A stretch of DNA of 64,000 bases from Pseudolabrys taiwanensis. Lineage in GTDB: Bacteria > Pseudomonadota > Alphaproteobacteria > Rhizobiales > Xanthobacteraceae. Made by a program: the position numbers and the translations under genes. The stretch covers positions 930,001 to 994,000 of the forward strand of contig NZ_CP031417.1 in NCBI RefSeq assembly GCF_003367395.1, given 5' to 3'. Position 1 is the stretch's first letter. Every line of letters starts with the position of its first letter. The notes below the pieces were generated by a model that saw only the letters and a list, made by a program, of their open reading frames with translations, ran no database searches and was not told the DNA's origin. Shown piece by piece: positions 20,098-29,863 of the stretch.

Positions 20098-21075
20098 ATG
20101 ACAATCATCGACCGTCGTCAGGCTGTTCTCGGGCTCACCGCTGCCGCACTCGGCACGCAGATGTCATCCGCACTGGCGCAGCGCAATGCCGTGCGGCTGG
20201 TCGTGCCCGCTGCGCCGGGCGGAGCCATCGATGTGATCGGCCGCCTTTATGCGCAGCGCATGTCCGAGATTCTGAGCCAGACGTGGGTCGTTGAAAACAA
20301 GGCAGGGGCGAACAATACGCTCGGCGCCGCCTTCGTCGCCCGTGCGCCTGCCGATGGCGGCACCTTCCTGACAAATGCCGACATTCAAATCATGGCGCGC
20401 TACGTCATGAAGTCGGTTTCCTACGACCCGGTTGCCGACTTTACGCCGATCTCGCGGTTCGGCACGTCGCCGATGGTGCTCATCGGCAATGCGGCGAAGA
20501 CGCCGGCGACGGCATCCGAACTCATCGCGGCAATGAAGGCGCAGCCCACGCAGTTCGCCTTTGCAAACTCCGCGCTCGGCGCCATGGGCCATCTCGCTAC
20601 CGAGAGCTTCAAGCGTCGCATCGGCGTGGACGCGCTGGTGGTGACCTATCGCGGCACGGCGCCGGCGCTCAATGATGTGATCGGCGGCCAGACCGCACTG
20701 ATGGTGGCGCCGCTCGGGTCAGCGCTGCCTTACATCAAGGCCGGACAACTGCGCGCTTTCGCCATCATGGGCCCGAAGCGGCACCCGAACGTTCCCGATG
20801 TGCCGACGATCTCCGAGGCGGCCGGACTTTCGGGCCTCGATTTCATGCTCTGGTATGCCCTGTGGGCGCCAAAGGGCCTGCCCGAGGATATCGTCAAGCA
20901 GGTCAGCCCCGCGGTGAAGACCGCCTCGAAGGATCCGGCGCTTGTCGAACGCTTGGCGGCTCTCGGCGTCGATCCCGTCACCGAAGACCCGGCCGACTTC
21001 GCGCGCTTTATCGCCGGCGAGGTCGAGCGCTCGGCGCGTGTTGCCGAAGAGGCGGGCATCCGTCCGGAGCAGTAA
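20098..21075 (+). CDS. Bug/TctC-family tripartite-tricarboxylate solute-binding protein
   Basis: Periplasmic binding protein of the Bug family, which typically captures small carboxylates for TctAB-type transporters. The 325-aa product has a twin-arginine-like export signal (DRRQAVLGL, cleavage near SSALA), then the family segments VRLVVPAAPGGAIDVIGRLY, VVENKAGANNTLGAAFVA, YDPVADFTPISRF, ALNDVIGGQTALM and PTISEAAGLSG. ATG 20098 follows a perfect AGGAGG (20085-20090) with 7-bp spacing, so an in-frame upstream ATG at 20002 is unlikely. No membrane subunits lie nearby, which is common for Bug proteins. A strong terminator follows. Confidence 0.92.
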   Translation: MTIIDRRQAVLGLTAAALGTQMSSALAQRNAVRLVVPAAPGGAIDVIGRLYAQRMSEILSQTWVVENKAGANNTLGAAFVARAPADGGTFLTNADIQIMARYVMKSVSYDPVADFTPISRFGTSPMVLIGNAAKTPATASELIAAMKAQPTQFAFANSALGAMGHLATESFKRRIGVDALVVTYRGTAPALNDVIGGQTALMVAPLGSALPYIKAGQLRAFAIMGPKRHPNVPDVPTISEAAGLSGLDFMLWYALWAPKGLPEDIVKQVSPAVKTASKDPALVERLAALGVDPVTEDPADFARFIAGEVERSARVAEEAGIRPEQ

Positions 21076-21149
21076 GCGCGCGGCGGCGACAGCCCGCGCA
21101 TAGCGATTAAGTCGATGTTCGGTTTGTCGTATGACGGACTGATGAGGAA

Positions 21150-21177
21150 GGGGCGCCGGTTTGGTGCCCCTTTTTTT
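21150..21177 (+). terminator. Intrinsic terminator after the Bug gene
   Basis: GGGGCGCC (21150-21157) pairs with GGTGCCCC (21163-21170), one G-U pair, loop GGTTT, followed by seven T (21171-21177). It is oriented for plus-strand transcription and ends 75 bp after the solute-binding protein stop, so that gene is a single transcription unit. Confidence 0.85.
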
Positions 21178-21227
21178 GGGGGGGTGACTGCGTGCCATTC
21201 AATCGCAGCGCCTGCGACCCACCGTTC

Positions 21228-21416
21228 TCACTTCGGCCGCGCGTACCAAGCCGTGACCGCAAGCGGAATGCCGAGGCCGATCCAGCCGATCGCGTCCCAG
21301 ACGTCGTCGCCGACGAGGGCGACGGCAAGGCCAATCGCGCTCACCACGCCGAGGACGATCGGGATGACGAAGATCTGCGGTAGCGGCCGCGCTGCGGGTC
21401 TTTGAAGCGGTGTCAC
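21228..21416 (-). CDS. 62-aa membrane protein coupled to the PepSY gene
   Basis: Small protein with two predicted membrane helices, IFVIPIVLGVVSAIGLAVAL and the segment around DAIGWIGLGIPLAVTAWY. Its GTG start overlaps the stop of the upstream PepSY gene (GTGA, 21413-21416), so its translation is probably coupled. Small membrane proteins of this layout commonly end TonB-receptor/PepSY iron-uptake operons; a role in ferrisiderophore reduction or assembly is inference. The frame is open farther upstream inside the PepSY gene, but that part is Arg/Ser-rich and looks non-coding. Function unknown. Confidence 0.6.
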   Translation of the reverse strand: MTPLQRPAARPLPQIFVIPIVLGVVSAIGLAVALVGDDVWDAIGWIGLGIPLAVTAWYARPK

Positions 21417-22561
21417 GAGGCTGTGGCCTTTGCTGAGGTGGCGACGGAGGCTGGTGCTGTTTTCCGGACGGGATTGCGACGCGCGAGCCACAGATAGAGC
21501 CCGCTGCCCAGCACCACGATCGTGATGACGTCGAGCAGCGCCCAGATGATTTTCAAGGGCATGCCGCCATAGTCCCCGAAATGCAGCGGCTGCGAGAGCA
21601 GAAGCGTCTGTACGTACCAGGGCATGGTGCGCGTGTCGGTGAAGCTGCCATCACGGGCATCGATGAGCACCGGCTGGAGCAGCCGGGACGTCAACGGCGT
21701 GTTGCCACGCATGAAGACCGCATAATGCGCGGTGCTGGTGAAAGCCGTTCCCGGGTAAGCGATGAACGACGGCGTCATGTCGGGGAGCTTGGCGGTTGCC
21801 GTTTCGACAGCCTGATGCACCGACACCATCCGTTGCGGAATGGGCGCGCCTTTGAACGGGCCGACCATCTCGGTGAGCTGTCCGTACTGCCACATCTTCA
21901 GGACGAGATCGGCCCAAGTGTTAATGACGCCGGTGAATCCGACGACCGTTGCCCAGACGATGGTCACGGCGCCGAGCAGGTTGTGCAGATCGAGCCAGCG
22001 GATCAGGCGCGAGCGTTTGTTGCGCACCGTGCCGAAGTCGAGCTTGCGCATCGATGGCGCGTAAAGAACGACGCCGGAAATGATGGCGACGACAAACAAG
22101 AGCCCCATGAAGCCGAGAAACAGCTTGCCCGGCAGGCCGGCGAACAGGTCGACGTGCAGTTTGAACAGATAATAGGTCAGGTGTCCGAACATGTCCGGCG
22201 CGTCGAGGAATTGCGCCGTGTGCGCATCGATGCGCAGCGCGCGATTGTTCTCGGACGGCGCGTCCGGCGCCTTGGCGACGCTGAGGAAGACGACGTTCGG
22301 ATCGTCGCGGTCCCAGATGAGGAACTGCGGGTACTCGCCGGGTGCGTGGGCCATGCCGGCCGCCACGACACGGTCGAGATTGGCCGTCGGCGTACCGGCG
22401 GGCACCTGCGCCGCCGGTACGCTCTCATGCAGATGGTCGTCGATCTCCTCGTGGAAGATGAGCGGCAGGCCCGTAATGCACAGCAGCAGCATGAAGGCCG
22501 TGCAGACGAGGCTCGACCACTTGTGGACCCACGACCACCTGCGAATTGTCTTAGCGTGCAC
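21413..22561 (-). CDS. PepSY-associated transmembrane protein (iron-siderophore reductase-like)
   Basis: A 382-aa inner-membrane protein of the PepSY_TM family. Membrane helices are visible near 18-35 (LVCTAFMLLLCITGLPLIF), 135-160, 190-215 and 345-365, with periplasmic PepSY-type segments between them. Family members next to TonB-dependent receptors are thought to act in reduction or handling of imported ferric siderophores. It starts with GTG 22561, 7-8 bp after GGGAG, 33 bp downstream of the receptor gene, and overlaps the next gene by 4 bp. The His residues at 13 and in IFHEEIDDHLHE could bind haem or metal. Confidence 0.87.
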   Translation of the reverse strand: MHAKTIRRWSWVHKWSSLVCTAFMLLLCITGLPLIFHEEIDDHLHESVPAAQVPAGTPTANLDRVVAAGMAHAPGEYPQFLIWDRDDPNVVFLSVAKAPDAPSENNRALRIDAHTAQFLDAPDMFGHLTYYLFKLHVDLFAGLPGKLFLGFMGLLFVVAIISGVVLYAPSMRKLDFGTVRNKRSRLIRWLDLHNLLGAVTIVWATVVGFTGVINTWADLVLKMWQYGQLTEMVGPFKGAPIPQRMVSVHQAVETATAKLPDMTPSFIAYPGTAFTSTAHYAVFMRGNTPLTSRLLQPVLIDARDGSFTDTRTMPWYVQTLLLSQPLHFGDYGGMPLKIIWALLDVITIVVLGSGLYLWLARRNPVRKTAPASVATSAKATAS

Positions 22562-22594
22562 GATCGATCTCCCTGGGCGTCGTCCGGCTCGACA

Positions 22595-24778
22595 TCACCA
22601 CTTGTAGGAAAGGCTCGCGGTCGTGCGCAGCCGGTCGCCGTAATAGCAAGCGGTCGGCGACGAGCACGATGCGACATAGGTTTTGTCGAACAGGTTGGCG
22701 ACGTTGAGCGCCGCGCGCCAACCCTTGATCTCATAATGGATGGTGGCGTCGACCAAGGTGGCGGACGGTACGGTGAGACTGTTGGCGTTATCCGCATAGG
22801 ACTCGCCGACGTACCGAACGCCGCCGCCGAAACCGAAGCCCGCCAAAGGACCGCTCTGGAATGTGTAGTCGGCCCAAACGGAGCCGAATTGTTGCGGCGT
22901 CGCCGTCGGCACTTTGCCGATGTTGGCCGGATTGAGGTCCGCCGTGGTTTCGATGTCGTAGATCGTGTAGGCGGCCGTCGTTTTCAGGCCCGGCAACGGA
23001 TTGGCCACGGCTTCAAATTCGAAGCCGCGCGATCGCATTTCGCCGGTCTGTGTCGTCAACAGGGGATTGTTCGGATCCGTGGTCAGGACGTTCTGCCGGC
23101 GCAGGTCGAAATAGGCGGCGCTGAAGTGGCCGTTGAAACCGTTCGGCTCATATTTGACGCCGAACTCGTATTGCTTGCCGGTCTCGGGCTCCAGCAGGAG
23201 GCCGGTCGCGGAATTGGTGCCGATGACAGGGTTGAAGCTCGTCGAGTAGCTGACGTAGGGCGCGACACCGAAAGGCAACTGATAGGAAAGCCCGGCGCGG
23301 CCGGTGAACTTGCCGTCGGAGCGGTTCTGATCGGGACCGATGCGGTTGTCGTTTTCGGTTCGGGTCAGGTCGTAGCGGCCGCTGAGCAGGAGGATCCAGC
23401 GATCGAACTTGAGTTCATCCTGGGCATAGGCGCCGGCCGACTTCTGCGTCAGGAAGGCGTTGGTATAAGGCGCGCCCGTCGGCACGGACGTCGCGGTATA
23501 GACCGGATTGATCAGATTGAGTGGCGTAGCGCTCGAGAAGGCGCCGTAGTCGTTGATCGTGAAGTATTTGAAGTCGAGGCCGGTCAAGGCCGTATGGGAC
23601 ACCGGGCCGGTGTTGAACTTGAACTCCAACTGGTTGTCCATGTTGGACTGCGTCGAGTCCGGTGTCGTGTAGAACTTCGCCCGCGCGAGGTTCGCCGCCG
23701 CGGCCGTCGTGGCATAGCCGAGACCGTAGGCGGTGGCGCCGTTCACATTGACGTGCGCAAAGCGCGCCTTCTGCCGAAACGTCACCGTGTCGGACACGGC
23801 GGTCTCGAACTGGTAGCCGATCATCTGCTGATCGCGGTCGAACCGGTCGAGGCTGGGCTCGCTCGTGAAAAGGCTGGTCGAGATGCGGCCGTAAGGAGCG
23901 GCCGTCACGCTGCCGACATAAGGCAGGAAATTGATGCCGTTGGCTTTGCTGTGCGAAACCGACGACAGGATGGTCAGTGTCGTCTCGAGATTGGGCTTCC
24001 ACGTCAATGCCGGATTGATGAAGTATACGTCGTTCCGCGTGTGATCGACTTGCGTGTCGCCGGCTTGGGCCCATCCGGTCAGGCGATAGTAGAAGCTGCC
24101 GTAGTCCGACCGTATGGCAAGCGGGCCGCCGAGATCGAAGCCGAAATAACGGTTGCCGTAGTTGTTCACGCCCACTTCGACATAGCGCAGCGGCTCCATC
24201 GGCGGTGTCTTGCTGGTCGCGTTAACGACGCCACCCGGGCTACCGCCACCATAGAGGGCCGACGATGGGCCGCGCAGAACGTCGATGCGGTCGAGCGCAA
24301 AGGGAAAAAGCTTCCACGTCGCATACGCGGTATAGAAAAGCTGCAGACCGTCGAGAAAGCGCGCTTCGTTCTGCGCCGGAAAGCCCCGCAGCAAGAACCA
24401 GTCATTGCGCGCGTCTTGACCGAAGGTCTCGCCTTTGATGCTGGGCGAGTAACGAAAGATCTCGTTGAACTGCATCGGCTTCTGGTCGCGCATCTGCTCG
24501 GCGGTGATGGTGCTGACCGACTGCGGCGTCTCGACCCACGGTGTGTTCGTCTTGGTCGCCGTGGTGTTGCGCGGGGCGACATAGCCTTGCTCGTTGCTCG
24601 CCGTGCCTTCGACCTGGATGGTCGGTAGCGTGATCTGTTCGGATTGCGCGTGCGCGGCGCCGCTCAGCAAGGTGAGGGCGATCGTCGCCAGCAGCGTATG
24701 CGGGGCCAGACGACCGACGTTTAACTTGATGTCCGTGGAAGCAATCTGGCTCTCGGAGTCTCGGATCGGTATGCGCAC
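22595..24778 (-). CDS. TonB-dependent siderophore receptor
   Basis: Outer-membrane gated channel for a ferric siderophore. The 727-aa protein has a signal peptide (about 1-44, ending GAAHAQ), a candidate TonB box near ITLPTIQVEG, a plug domain with TPWVETPQSVSTITAEQM, RGFPAQNEARFLDGL and DRIDVLRGPSSALYGGGSPG, then a 22-strand-type barrel ending TASLSYKW. The layout matches the FhuA/FoxA-like siderophore family (TIGR01783 type); the ligand is not readable. GTG 24778 is preceded by AAGAAGGGG at good spacing. It heads an operon with a PepSY protein and a small membrane protein. A candidate Irr box lies about 85 bp upstream. Confidence 0.95.
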   Translation of the reverse strand: MRIPIRDSESQIASTDIKLNVGRLAPHTLLATIALTLLSGAAHAQSEQITLPTIQVEGTASNEQGYVAPRNTTATKTNTPWVETPQSVSTITAEQMRDQKPMQFNEIFRYSPSIKGETFGQDARNDWFLLRGFPAQNEARFLDGLQLFYTAYATWKLFPFALDRIDVLRGPSSALYGGGSPGGVVNATSKTPPMEPLRYVEVGVNNYGNRYFGFDLGGPLAIRSDYGSFYYRLTGWAQAGDTQVDHTRNDVYFINPALTWKPNLETTLTILSSVSHSKANGINFLPYVGSVTAAPYGRISTSLFTSEPSLDRFDRDQQMIGYQFETAVSDTVTFRQKARFAHVNVNGATAYGLGYATTAAAANLARAKFYTTPDSTQSNMDNQLEFKFNTGPVSHTALTGLDFKYFTINDYGAFSSATPLNLINPVYTATSVPTGAPYTNAFLTQKSAGAYAQDELKFDRWILLLSGRYDLTRTENDNRIGPDQNRSDGKFTGRAGLSYQLPFGVAPYVSYSTSFNPVIGTNSATGLLLEPETGKQYEFGVKYEPNGFNGHFSAAYFDLRRQNVLTTDPNNPLLTTQTGEMRSRGFEFEAVANPLPGLKTTAAYTIYDIETTADLNPANIGKVPTATPQQFGSVWADYTFQSGPLAGFGFGGGVRYVGESYADNANSLTVPSATLVDATIHYEIKGWRAALNVANLFDKTYVASCSSPTACYYGDRLRTTASLSYKW

Positions 24779-25031
24779 GGATAGGCCCCTTCTTGCGATT
24801 GGAGGCCTTTAGCCCGCGATGAAAAACATCTGCAACTAAAAATAAGACGTAAAATCAATAGTTTAAAATGGTTCTAGACGAAACATTGTTTGGAGTAGTT
24901 TTAACAATTCGAACAAGTTCATGAGCCCAAACGAAAAGTCGCGCTCAAGCCCTCAATGACGTTGCGTGATCTTCCGGCCACACACGCACACGACTTTTTG
25001 CCACATATCGATCGTGGGTCTGCAAATGCGA
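24779..25031. other. AT-rich upstream region of the iron-uptake operon
   Basis: Contains no gene and is much richer in A and T than its surroundings between about 24830 and 24920, as expected for a promoter and operator zone. Besides the candidate Irr box it has an inverted repeat ATTGTT (24885-24890) / AACAAT (24903-24908) with a 12-bp spacer, which could be a second operator. No promoter with good spacing could be fixed by eye. Confidence 0.45.
24862..24878 (-). promoter_or_regulatory. Candidate iron-control element (Irr/ICE-like box)
   Basis: On the minus strand this reads TCTAGAACCATTTTAAA, an imperfect palindrome. It matches 12 of 14 positions of the rhizobial iron control element as I recall it (TTTAGAA, 3 nt, TTCTAAA), the site bound by Irr. 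It lies in the AT-rich region about 85 bp upstream of the TonB receptor start, so iron or haem control of the operon is likely. The match is from memory, not computed. Confidence 0.45.
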
Positions 25032-25068
25032 AACGCCCGGCGTCGCATTTCTGCAAGCGCCGGGCGTT
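25032..25068 (-). terminator. Stem-loop terminator of gltA
   Basis: Perfect 11-bp inverted repeat AACGCCCGGCG (25032-25042) / CGCCGGGCGTT (25058-25068) with a 15-nt loop, 28 bp after the gltA stop. On the minus strand it is followed by TCGCATTT, a weak T-rich stretch, so it is terminator-like rather than a textbook terminator. Confidence 0.55.
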
Positions 25069-25096
25069 GAATGTCTTCGTGTGAGAGGCGGGACGC

Positions 25097-26401
25097 TTAC
25101 TTGCGCCGCGAGATCGGGATGTAGTCGCGACGCGTTTCGCCGGTGTAGAGCTGGCGCGGACGGCCGATCTTCTGCTTCGGGTCCTCGATCATTTCCTTCC
25201 ACTGCGCGATCCAGCCGACCGTGCGCGCGACGGCGAACAGCACGGTGAACATCGTCGTGGGGAAACCCATCGCCTTGAGCGTGATGCCCGAATAGAAGTC
25301 GATGTTCGGGTAGAGCTTCTTTTCGATGAAGTACTCGTCGTGCAACGCGATCTTTTCGAGCTCCATGGCGACGTCGAGCAGCGGATCGTCCTTGATGCCG
25401 AGCTCCGAGAGGACCTCGTGACAGGTCTTCTGCATGATCTTGGCGCGCGGATCGTAGTTCTTGTAGACGCGGTGGCCGAAGCCCATCAGACGGAACGGGT
25501 CGTTCTTGTCCTTGGCGCGCTTCACGAACTCTGGGATGCGGTCGACCGAGCCGATCTCGGCGAGCATGTTGAGCGCCGCTTCGTTGGCGCCGCCATGCGC
25601 CGGACCCCACAGACAGGCGCAACCGGCCGCGATGCAGGCGAACGGGTTGGCGCCCGACGAGCCGGCGAGACGCACGGTCGAGGTCGACGCATTCTGCTCG
25701 TGATCGGCATGCAGGATGAAGATGCGATCCATGGCGCGCGCCAGGACCGGGTTCGGCTTGTACTCTTCCGCCGGCACGGCGAAGCACATGTGCAGGAAGT
25801 TCGACGCGTAATCGAGCTCGTTCTTCGGATAGACGAAGGGCTGCCCGACCGAATACTTGTACGCCATCGCCGCCAGCGTCGGCACCTTGGCGATCATGCG
25901 GATCGAAGCGACCATACGCTGGTGCGGATCCGAGATGTCGGTCGAATCGTGATAGAACGCCGAGAGAGCGCCGATCGAGCCGGTCATCACCGCCATCGGG
26001 TGAGCGTCGCGGCGGAAGCCCTGGAAGAACCGGCTCATCTGCTCATGCACCATCGTGTGGCGCGTGACCCGGTAGTCGAAGTCGGCCTTCTGCGACGGCG
26101 TCGGCAACTCCCCGTACAGCAGCAGATAGCAGGTCTCGAGGAAGTCGCCGTGCTCGGCGAGCTGCTCGATCGGATAGCCGCGGTACATCAAGACGCCTTC
26201 ATCGCCATCGATGTAGGTGATCTTGGACTCGCAGCTCGCGGTCGAGGTGAAACCGGGATCGTAAGTGAAGATGCCAGCCTGACCGTAGAGCTTGGCGATG
26301 TCGATCACATCCGGACCGACGGTCCCATTATAAATCGGAAGGTCGTAGTTTTTATTGCCGACCGTGAGCGTGCCGGTCTTGTTGTCTGTTTTGGCGTCCA
26401 T
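25097..26401 (-). CDS. gltA: Citrate synthase
   Basis: Condenses oxaloacetate and acetyl-CoA, the entry to the TCA cycle. The 434-aa protein is a type II (hexameric, NADH-sensitive class) citrate synthase by length and N-terminal beta-rich domain. The catalytic residues are recognisable: His in [14 protein letters not shown], His in [16 protein letters not shown] and Asp in [11 protein letters not shown], followed by [19 protein letters not shown] 26401 is the start. It lies 204 bp downstream of gltX on the same strand and ends with a hairpin. Confidence 0.98.
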   Translation of the reverse strand: MDAKTDNKTGTLTVGNKNYDLPIYNGTVGPDVIDIAKLYGQAGIFTYDPGFTSTASCESKITYIDGDEGVLMYRGYPIEQLAEHGDFLETCYLLLYGELPTPSQKADFDYRVTRHTMVHEQMSRFFQGFRRDAHPMAVMTGSIGALSAFYHDSTDISDPHQRMVASIRMIAKVPTLAAMAYKYSVGQPFVYPKNELDYASNFLHMCFAVPAEEYKPNPVLARAMDRIFILHADHEQNASTSTVRLAGSSGANPFACIAAGCACLWGPAHGGANEAALNMLAEIGSVDRIPEFVKRAKDKNDPFRLMGFGHRVYKNYDPRAKIMQKTCHEVLSELGIKDDPLLDVAMELEKIALHDEYFIEKKLYPNIDFYSGITLKAMGFPTTMFTVLFAVARTVGWIAQWKEMIEDPKQKIGRPRQLYTGETRRDYIPISRRK

Positions 26402-26605
26402 GGTCGGGCCCTCGATTTGACGGCGAACGAATGCGCGAGATGTAGGCGGCCGGGAGGTGAGACGCCAGGATACGGCGCAGCAGGTTCCGGCCCCGTTTGC
26501 GTAACCTAATAAAGTGTGCGCTGCAAGATCGCACCCCGCGAGCCTGTTCCGGCGATTTTGGCATGCCTCGCGGCGGCGCTTGCCGGGTGTGAAATTCTTG
26601 CTCTA

Positions 26606-28027
26606 TCAGCCGGCCTGATCCCGCAACCGGCCGAGGCTTTCGATCCGGCCGAGCACGGCAAGCACGTCAAAAATGGGTGGCGACGTGGTCCGCCCGGTCA
26701 AGGCGGCGCGCAAAGGTTGCGCGACGGCACCCAGCTTTAAATTTTGACGCTCAGCAAAGGCACGCACCACGCCTTCGACCGCGGCGGCATTCCAATCGGA
26801 CAGGGCTTCCAACTCCGGCACCAGGGATTTGAGCACCGTCCTCGCCTCAGGGGTTAGGAGCGCCTTGGCCTGGTCGGCGATGTCGATCGGCCGGCTTGCC
26901 CAGACGAAGCGCGACGCCTCGAACAACTCGACCAACGTCTTGGCGCGCTCCTTGAGGCCCGGCATGGCCGCAAGCAACTTGTCGCGCAGCGCCGGCGACA
27001 TCGCATTGGCGAGTTGCTCGCCGCCGGCGATGTGCGGCAGCAACTGTTCCAGCGCCGCGATCAGATCGGCGTCGGCCGATCCGCGAATGTAATGACCGTT
27101 GAGATTCTCGAGTTTCGCGAAATCGAAACGCGCCGGCGAACGGCCGATGTGGGCCAGATCGAAGGCGGCGATCATTTCTTGTTCGGTGAATATTTCCTGG
27201 TCGCCATGACTCCAGCCGAGCCGGACCAGATAGTTGCGCATCGCCGCCGGCAGGTAGCCCATGGCACGATAGGCGTCGACACCCAACGCGCCGTGGCGCT
27301 TGGACAGCTTGGAGCCGTCCGGCCCGTGGATGAGCGGAATGTGGGCCATCGTCGGCACGCTCCAGCCGAGCGCGTCGTAGATATGCTTTTGGCGGGCGCC
27401 GTTGGTGAGATGATCGTCGCCACGGATGATGTGGGTGACGCCCATATCGTGATCGTCCACCACCACGGCCAGCATGTAGGTCGGCGTGCCGTCGGAACGC
27501 AGCAGCACCAGATCGTCGAGATCCGCGTTCTGCCACGTCACGCGGCCCTGGACCTGGTCGTCGATGACGGTTTCGCCGGTCTGCGGCGCCTTCAGCCGGA
27601 TCACCGGTTTGACCCCGGCCGGGGCTTCCGACGGGTCGCGGTCGCGCCAGAGGCCATTATATAGCTTGGAGCGGCCCTCCTTACGGGCTGCCTCGCGCAT
27701 CGCCGTCAGCTCCTGCTGGCTGGCGTAGCAATGATAGGCCTTGCCCTCGGCCAGGAGCTTCTCGGCCACTTCGCGGTGCCGGGCGGCACGCGAGAACTGA
27801 TAGACGACGTCGCCGTCCCAGGAGAGACCAAGCCAGGAAAGCCCATCGATGATGGCGGCGATGGCGGCTTCGGTCGAGCGCTCGCGATCGGTATCCTCGA
27901 TTCGCAGCAGCATCTTGCCGCCGTGGCGGCGCGCGTAGAGCCAGTTGAATAGCGCGGTGCGGCCGCCTCCGATATGGAGGAAGCCGGTGGGGGACGGTGC
28001 AAAACGGGTGACGACGGTCTCGCTCAT
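26606..28027 (-). CDS. gltX: Glutamyl-tRNA synthetase
   Basis: Class I aminoacyl-tRNA synthetase that charges tRNA-Glu. The 473-aa product has the HIGH motif in [20 protein letters not shown], the KMSKS-type motif in [25 protein letters not shown] and [16 protein letters not shown]. The frame is open farther upstream, but ATG 28027 gives the standard N-terminus [15 protein letters not shown]. It is transcribed divergently from glnS with a 128-bp shared upstream region. Since a separate GlnRS is present, this copy probably serves tRNA-Glu only. Confidence 0.97.
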   Translation of the reverse strand: MSETVVTRFAPSPTGFLHIGGGRTALFNWLYARRHGGKMLLRIEDTDRERSTEAAIAAIIDGLSWLGLSWDGDVVYQFSRAARHREVAEKLLAEGKAYHCYASQQELTAMREAARKEGRSKLYNGLWRDRDPSEAPAGVKPVIRLKAPQTGETVIDDQVQGRVTWQNADLDDLVLLRSDGTPTYMLAVVVDDHDMGVTHIIRGDDHLTNGARQKHIYDALGWSVPTMAHIPLIHGPDGSKLSKRHGALGVDAYRAMGYLPAAMRNYLVRLGWSHGDQEIFTEQEMIAAFDLAHIGRSPARFDFAKLENLNGHYIRGSADADLIAALEQLLPHIAGGEQLANAMSPALRDKLLAAMPGLKERAKTLVELFEASRFVWASRPIDIADQAKALLTPEARTVLKSLVPELEALSDWNAAAVEGVVRAFAERQNLKLGAVAQPLRAALTGRTTSPPIFDVLAVLGRIESLGRLRDQAG

Positions 28028-28155
28028 CGGCGGCCATCTAGCACAGTTGTCGGGCAGGGCGAGAGGGCGATTGACATTGAGCCGGGCGTCCCGACATGGC
28101 ATAGGCCGCCTGGAGCGGCGCGGGTGATCGAAAGCTTACGAGGGATCGAGGAATA

Positions 28156-29853
28156 ATGGCGATCGACGAGAAGGCAAGCGGTAAAGAAGCGGCGGTCGAG
28201 CCCGGTCGCGATTTCATCCGCGACATCGTTAAGGCCGACCTCGATGCCGGCCGCGTCAAAGGCGTCGTTACGCGCTTTCCGCCAGAGCCGAACGGCTATC
28301 TGCACATCGGCCACGCCAAGTCGATCTGCCTGAATTTCGGCATCGCCGAGGACTTCGGCGGACGTTGCCATCTGCGATTCGACGATACCAATCCGGTCAA
28401 GGAAGAGCAGGAATATATCGACGCCATCAAGCGCGACGTGCAGTGGCTCGGCTTCGATTGGGGCGAGCATCTCCACCACGCGTCCGACTACTTCGAGCAG
28501 CTCTACGCCTGGGCCGAGGACCTGATCCGCGCCGGTAAGGCTTACGTCGACGATCAGACGCCGGAGGAGATGCGTGTCAACCGCGGCACGTTGACCGAGC
28601 CGGGCCGGAACTCGCCGTTCCGCGACCGCTCGGTCGAGGAAAACCTCGACCTGTTCCGCCGCATGCGCGCCGGCGAGTTCCCGAACGGTGCGCGTGTGCT
28701 GCGCGCCAAGATCGACATGGCCTCGGGCAACATCAACCTGCGTGACCCGGTGATGTACCGCATCCTGCATGCGCATCACCCGCGTACCGGCACCGCGTGG
28801 AAGATCTATCCGAGCTACGACTACGCCCACGGCCAGTCGGACGCGATCGAACACATCACGCATTCGATCTGCACCTTGGAGTTCGAGGACCACCGGCCGC
28901 TTTACGACTGGTTCATCGCCAATCTGACGGTGCCGTCGACGCCGCATCAGTACGAGTTCGCGCGGTTGAACCTCACCTATACTGTGCTGTCCAAGCGCGT
29001 GCTGACGATGCTGGTGCGCGACAAGCACGTCTCCGGGTGGGACGATCCGCGGATGCCGACGCTGGCGGGTTTGCGCCGGCGCGGCGTGCCGCCCGCGGCG
29101 TTGCGCGACTTCGTCAAGCGCATCGGTGTCGCCAAGGCCAACAGCACGGTCGATGTCGGCATGTTCGAGTTCTCGATCCGCGAGGTGCTGAACAAGACCG
29201 CGCAGCGGCGCATGGCTGTGCTCAAGCCGCTGAAGGTGGTGATCGAGAACTATCCGGAAGGCCAGAGCGAGGAACTTGAAGCGGTCAATCATCCCGACGA
29301 TCCGGCCGCCGGCACGCGCAAGATCAAGTTCGGCCGCGAGCTCTTCATCGAGCAGGACGATTTCATGGAGAACCCGCCGAAGAAGTTCTTCCGGCTGTCT
29401 CCGGGGACCGAAGTGCGGCTGCGCTACGCCTATTTCATCACCTGCAAGGAAGTGGTGAAGGACGCGGCCGGCAACGTCATCGAGCTGCGCTGCACCTACG
29501 ATCCGGCGACCAAGGGCGGCAACGCGCCCGATGGGCGCAAGGTGAAGGCGACCATTCACTGGGTGTCGGCCAGGGATTCGGTCGCGGCAGAAGTGCGGCT
29601 CTATAATCCGCTCTTCACCAAGCCGGATCCGACCGGCGGCGAAGGCTTCGAGAAGGATCTCAACGCGAACTCGCTCGAGGTGCTGAGCGACGCGCGGCTG
29701 GAGCCGTCATTGGCCGCCATGAACGTCGAGGATGCGATCCAGTTCGAGCGCAACGGCTATTTCTGCCGCGACAAGGAATCGGCGCCGGGCAAGCTCGTGT
29801 TCAACCGCACCGTGGGCTTGCGCGATACCTTCGCGAAGGAAGTGGGGAAGTAG
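28156..29853 (+). CDS. glnS: Glutaminyl-tRNA synthetase
   Basis: Charges tRNA-Gln directly with glutamine. The 565-aa protein is clearly Gln[22 protein letters not shown] (HIGH motif), [40 protein letters not shown], the KMSKS equivalent VLSKRVL, and the C-terminal anticodon-binding beta-barrels with [20 protein letters not shown]. Many alphaproteobacteria instead make Gln-tRNA with a non-discriminating GluRS and GatCAB, so its presence is noteworthy. ATG 28156 follows AGGGATCGAGGAATA. There is no C-terminal YqeY fusion. A palindromic repeat follows the stop. Confidence 0.97.
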   Translation: MAIDEKASGKEAAVEPGRDFIRDIVKADLDAGRVKGVVTRFPPEPNGYLHIGHAKSICLNFGIAEDFGGRCHLRFDDTNPVKEEQEYIDAIKRDVQWLGFDWGEHLHHASDYFEQLYAWAEDLIRAGKAYVDDQTPEEMRVNRGTLTEPGRNSPFRDRSVEENLDLFRRMRAGEFPNGARVLRAKIDMASGNINLRDPVMYRILHAHHPRTGTAWKIYPSYDYAHGQSDAIEHITHSICTLEFEDHRPLYDWFIANLTVPSTPHQYEFARLNLTYTVLSKRVLTMLVRDKHVSGWDDPRMPTLAGLRRRGVPPAALRDFVKRIGVAKANSTVDVGMFEFSIREVLNKTAQRRMAVLKPLKVVIENYPEGQSEELEAVNHPDDPAAGTRKIKFGRELFIEQDDFMENPPKKFFRLSPGTEVRLRYAYFITCKEVVKDAAGNVIELRCTYDPATKGGNAPDGRKVKATIHWVSARDSVAAEVRLYNPLFTKPDPTGGEGFEKDLNANSLEVLSDARLEPSLAAMNVEDAIQFERNGYFCRDKESAPGKLVFNRTVGLRDTFAKEVGK

Positions 29854-29863
29854 ACTGATTAGC

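Noticed and set aside
21581..24628. About 1000-codon plus-strand open frame opposite the PepSY and TonB receptor genes
   Set aside because: The translation is Arg/Gly/His-rich without domains, and the minus-strand genes are unmistakable.
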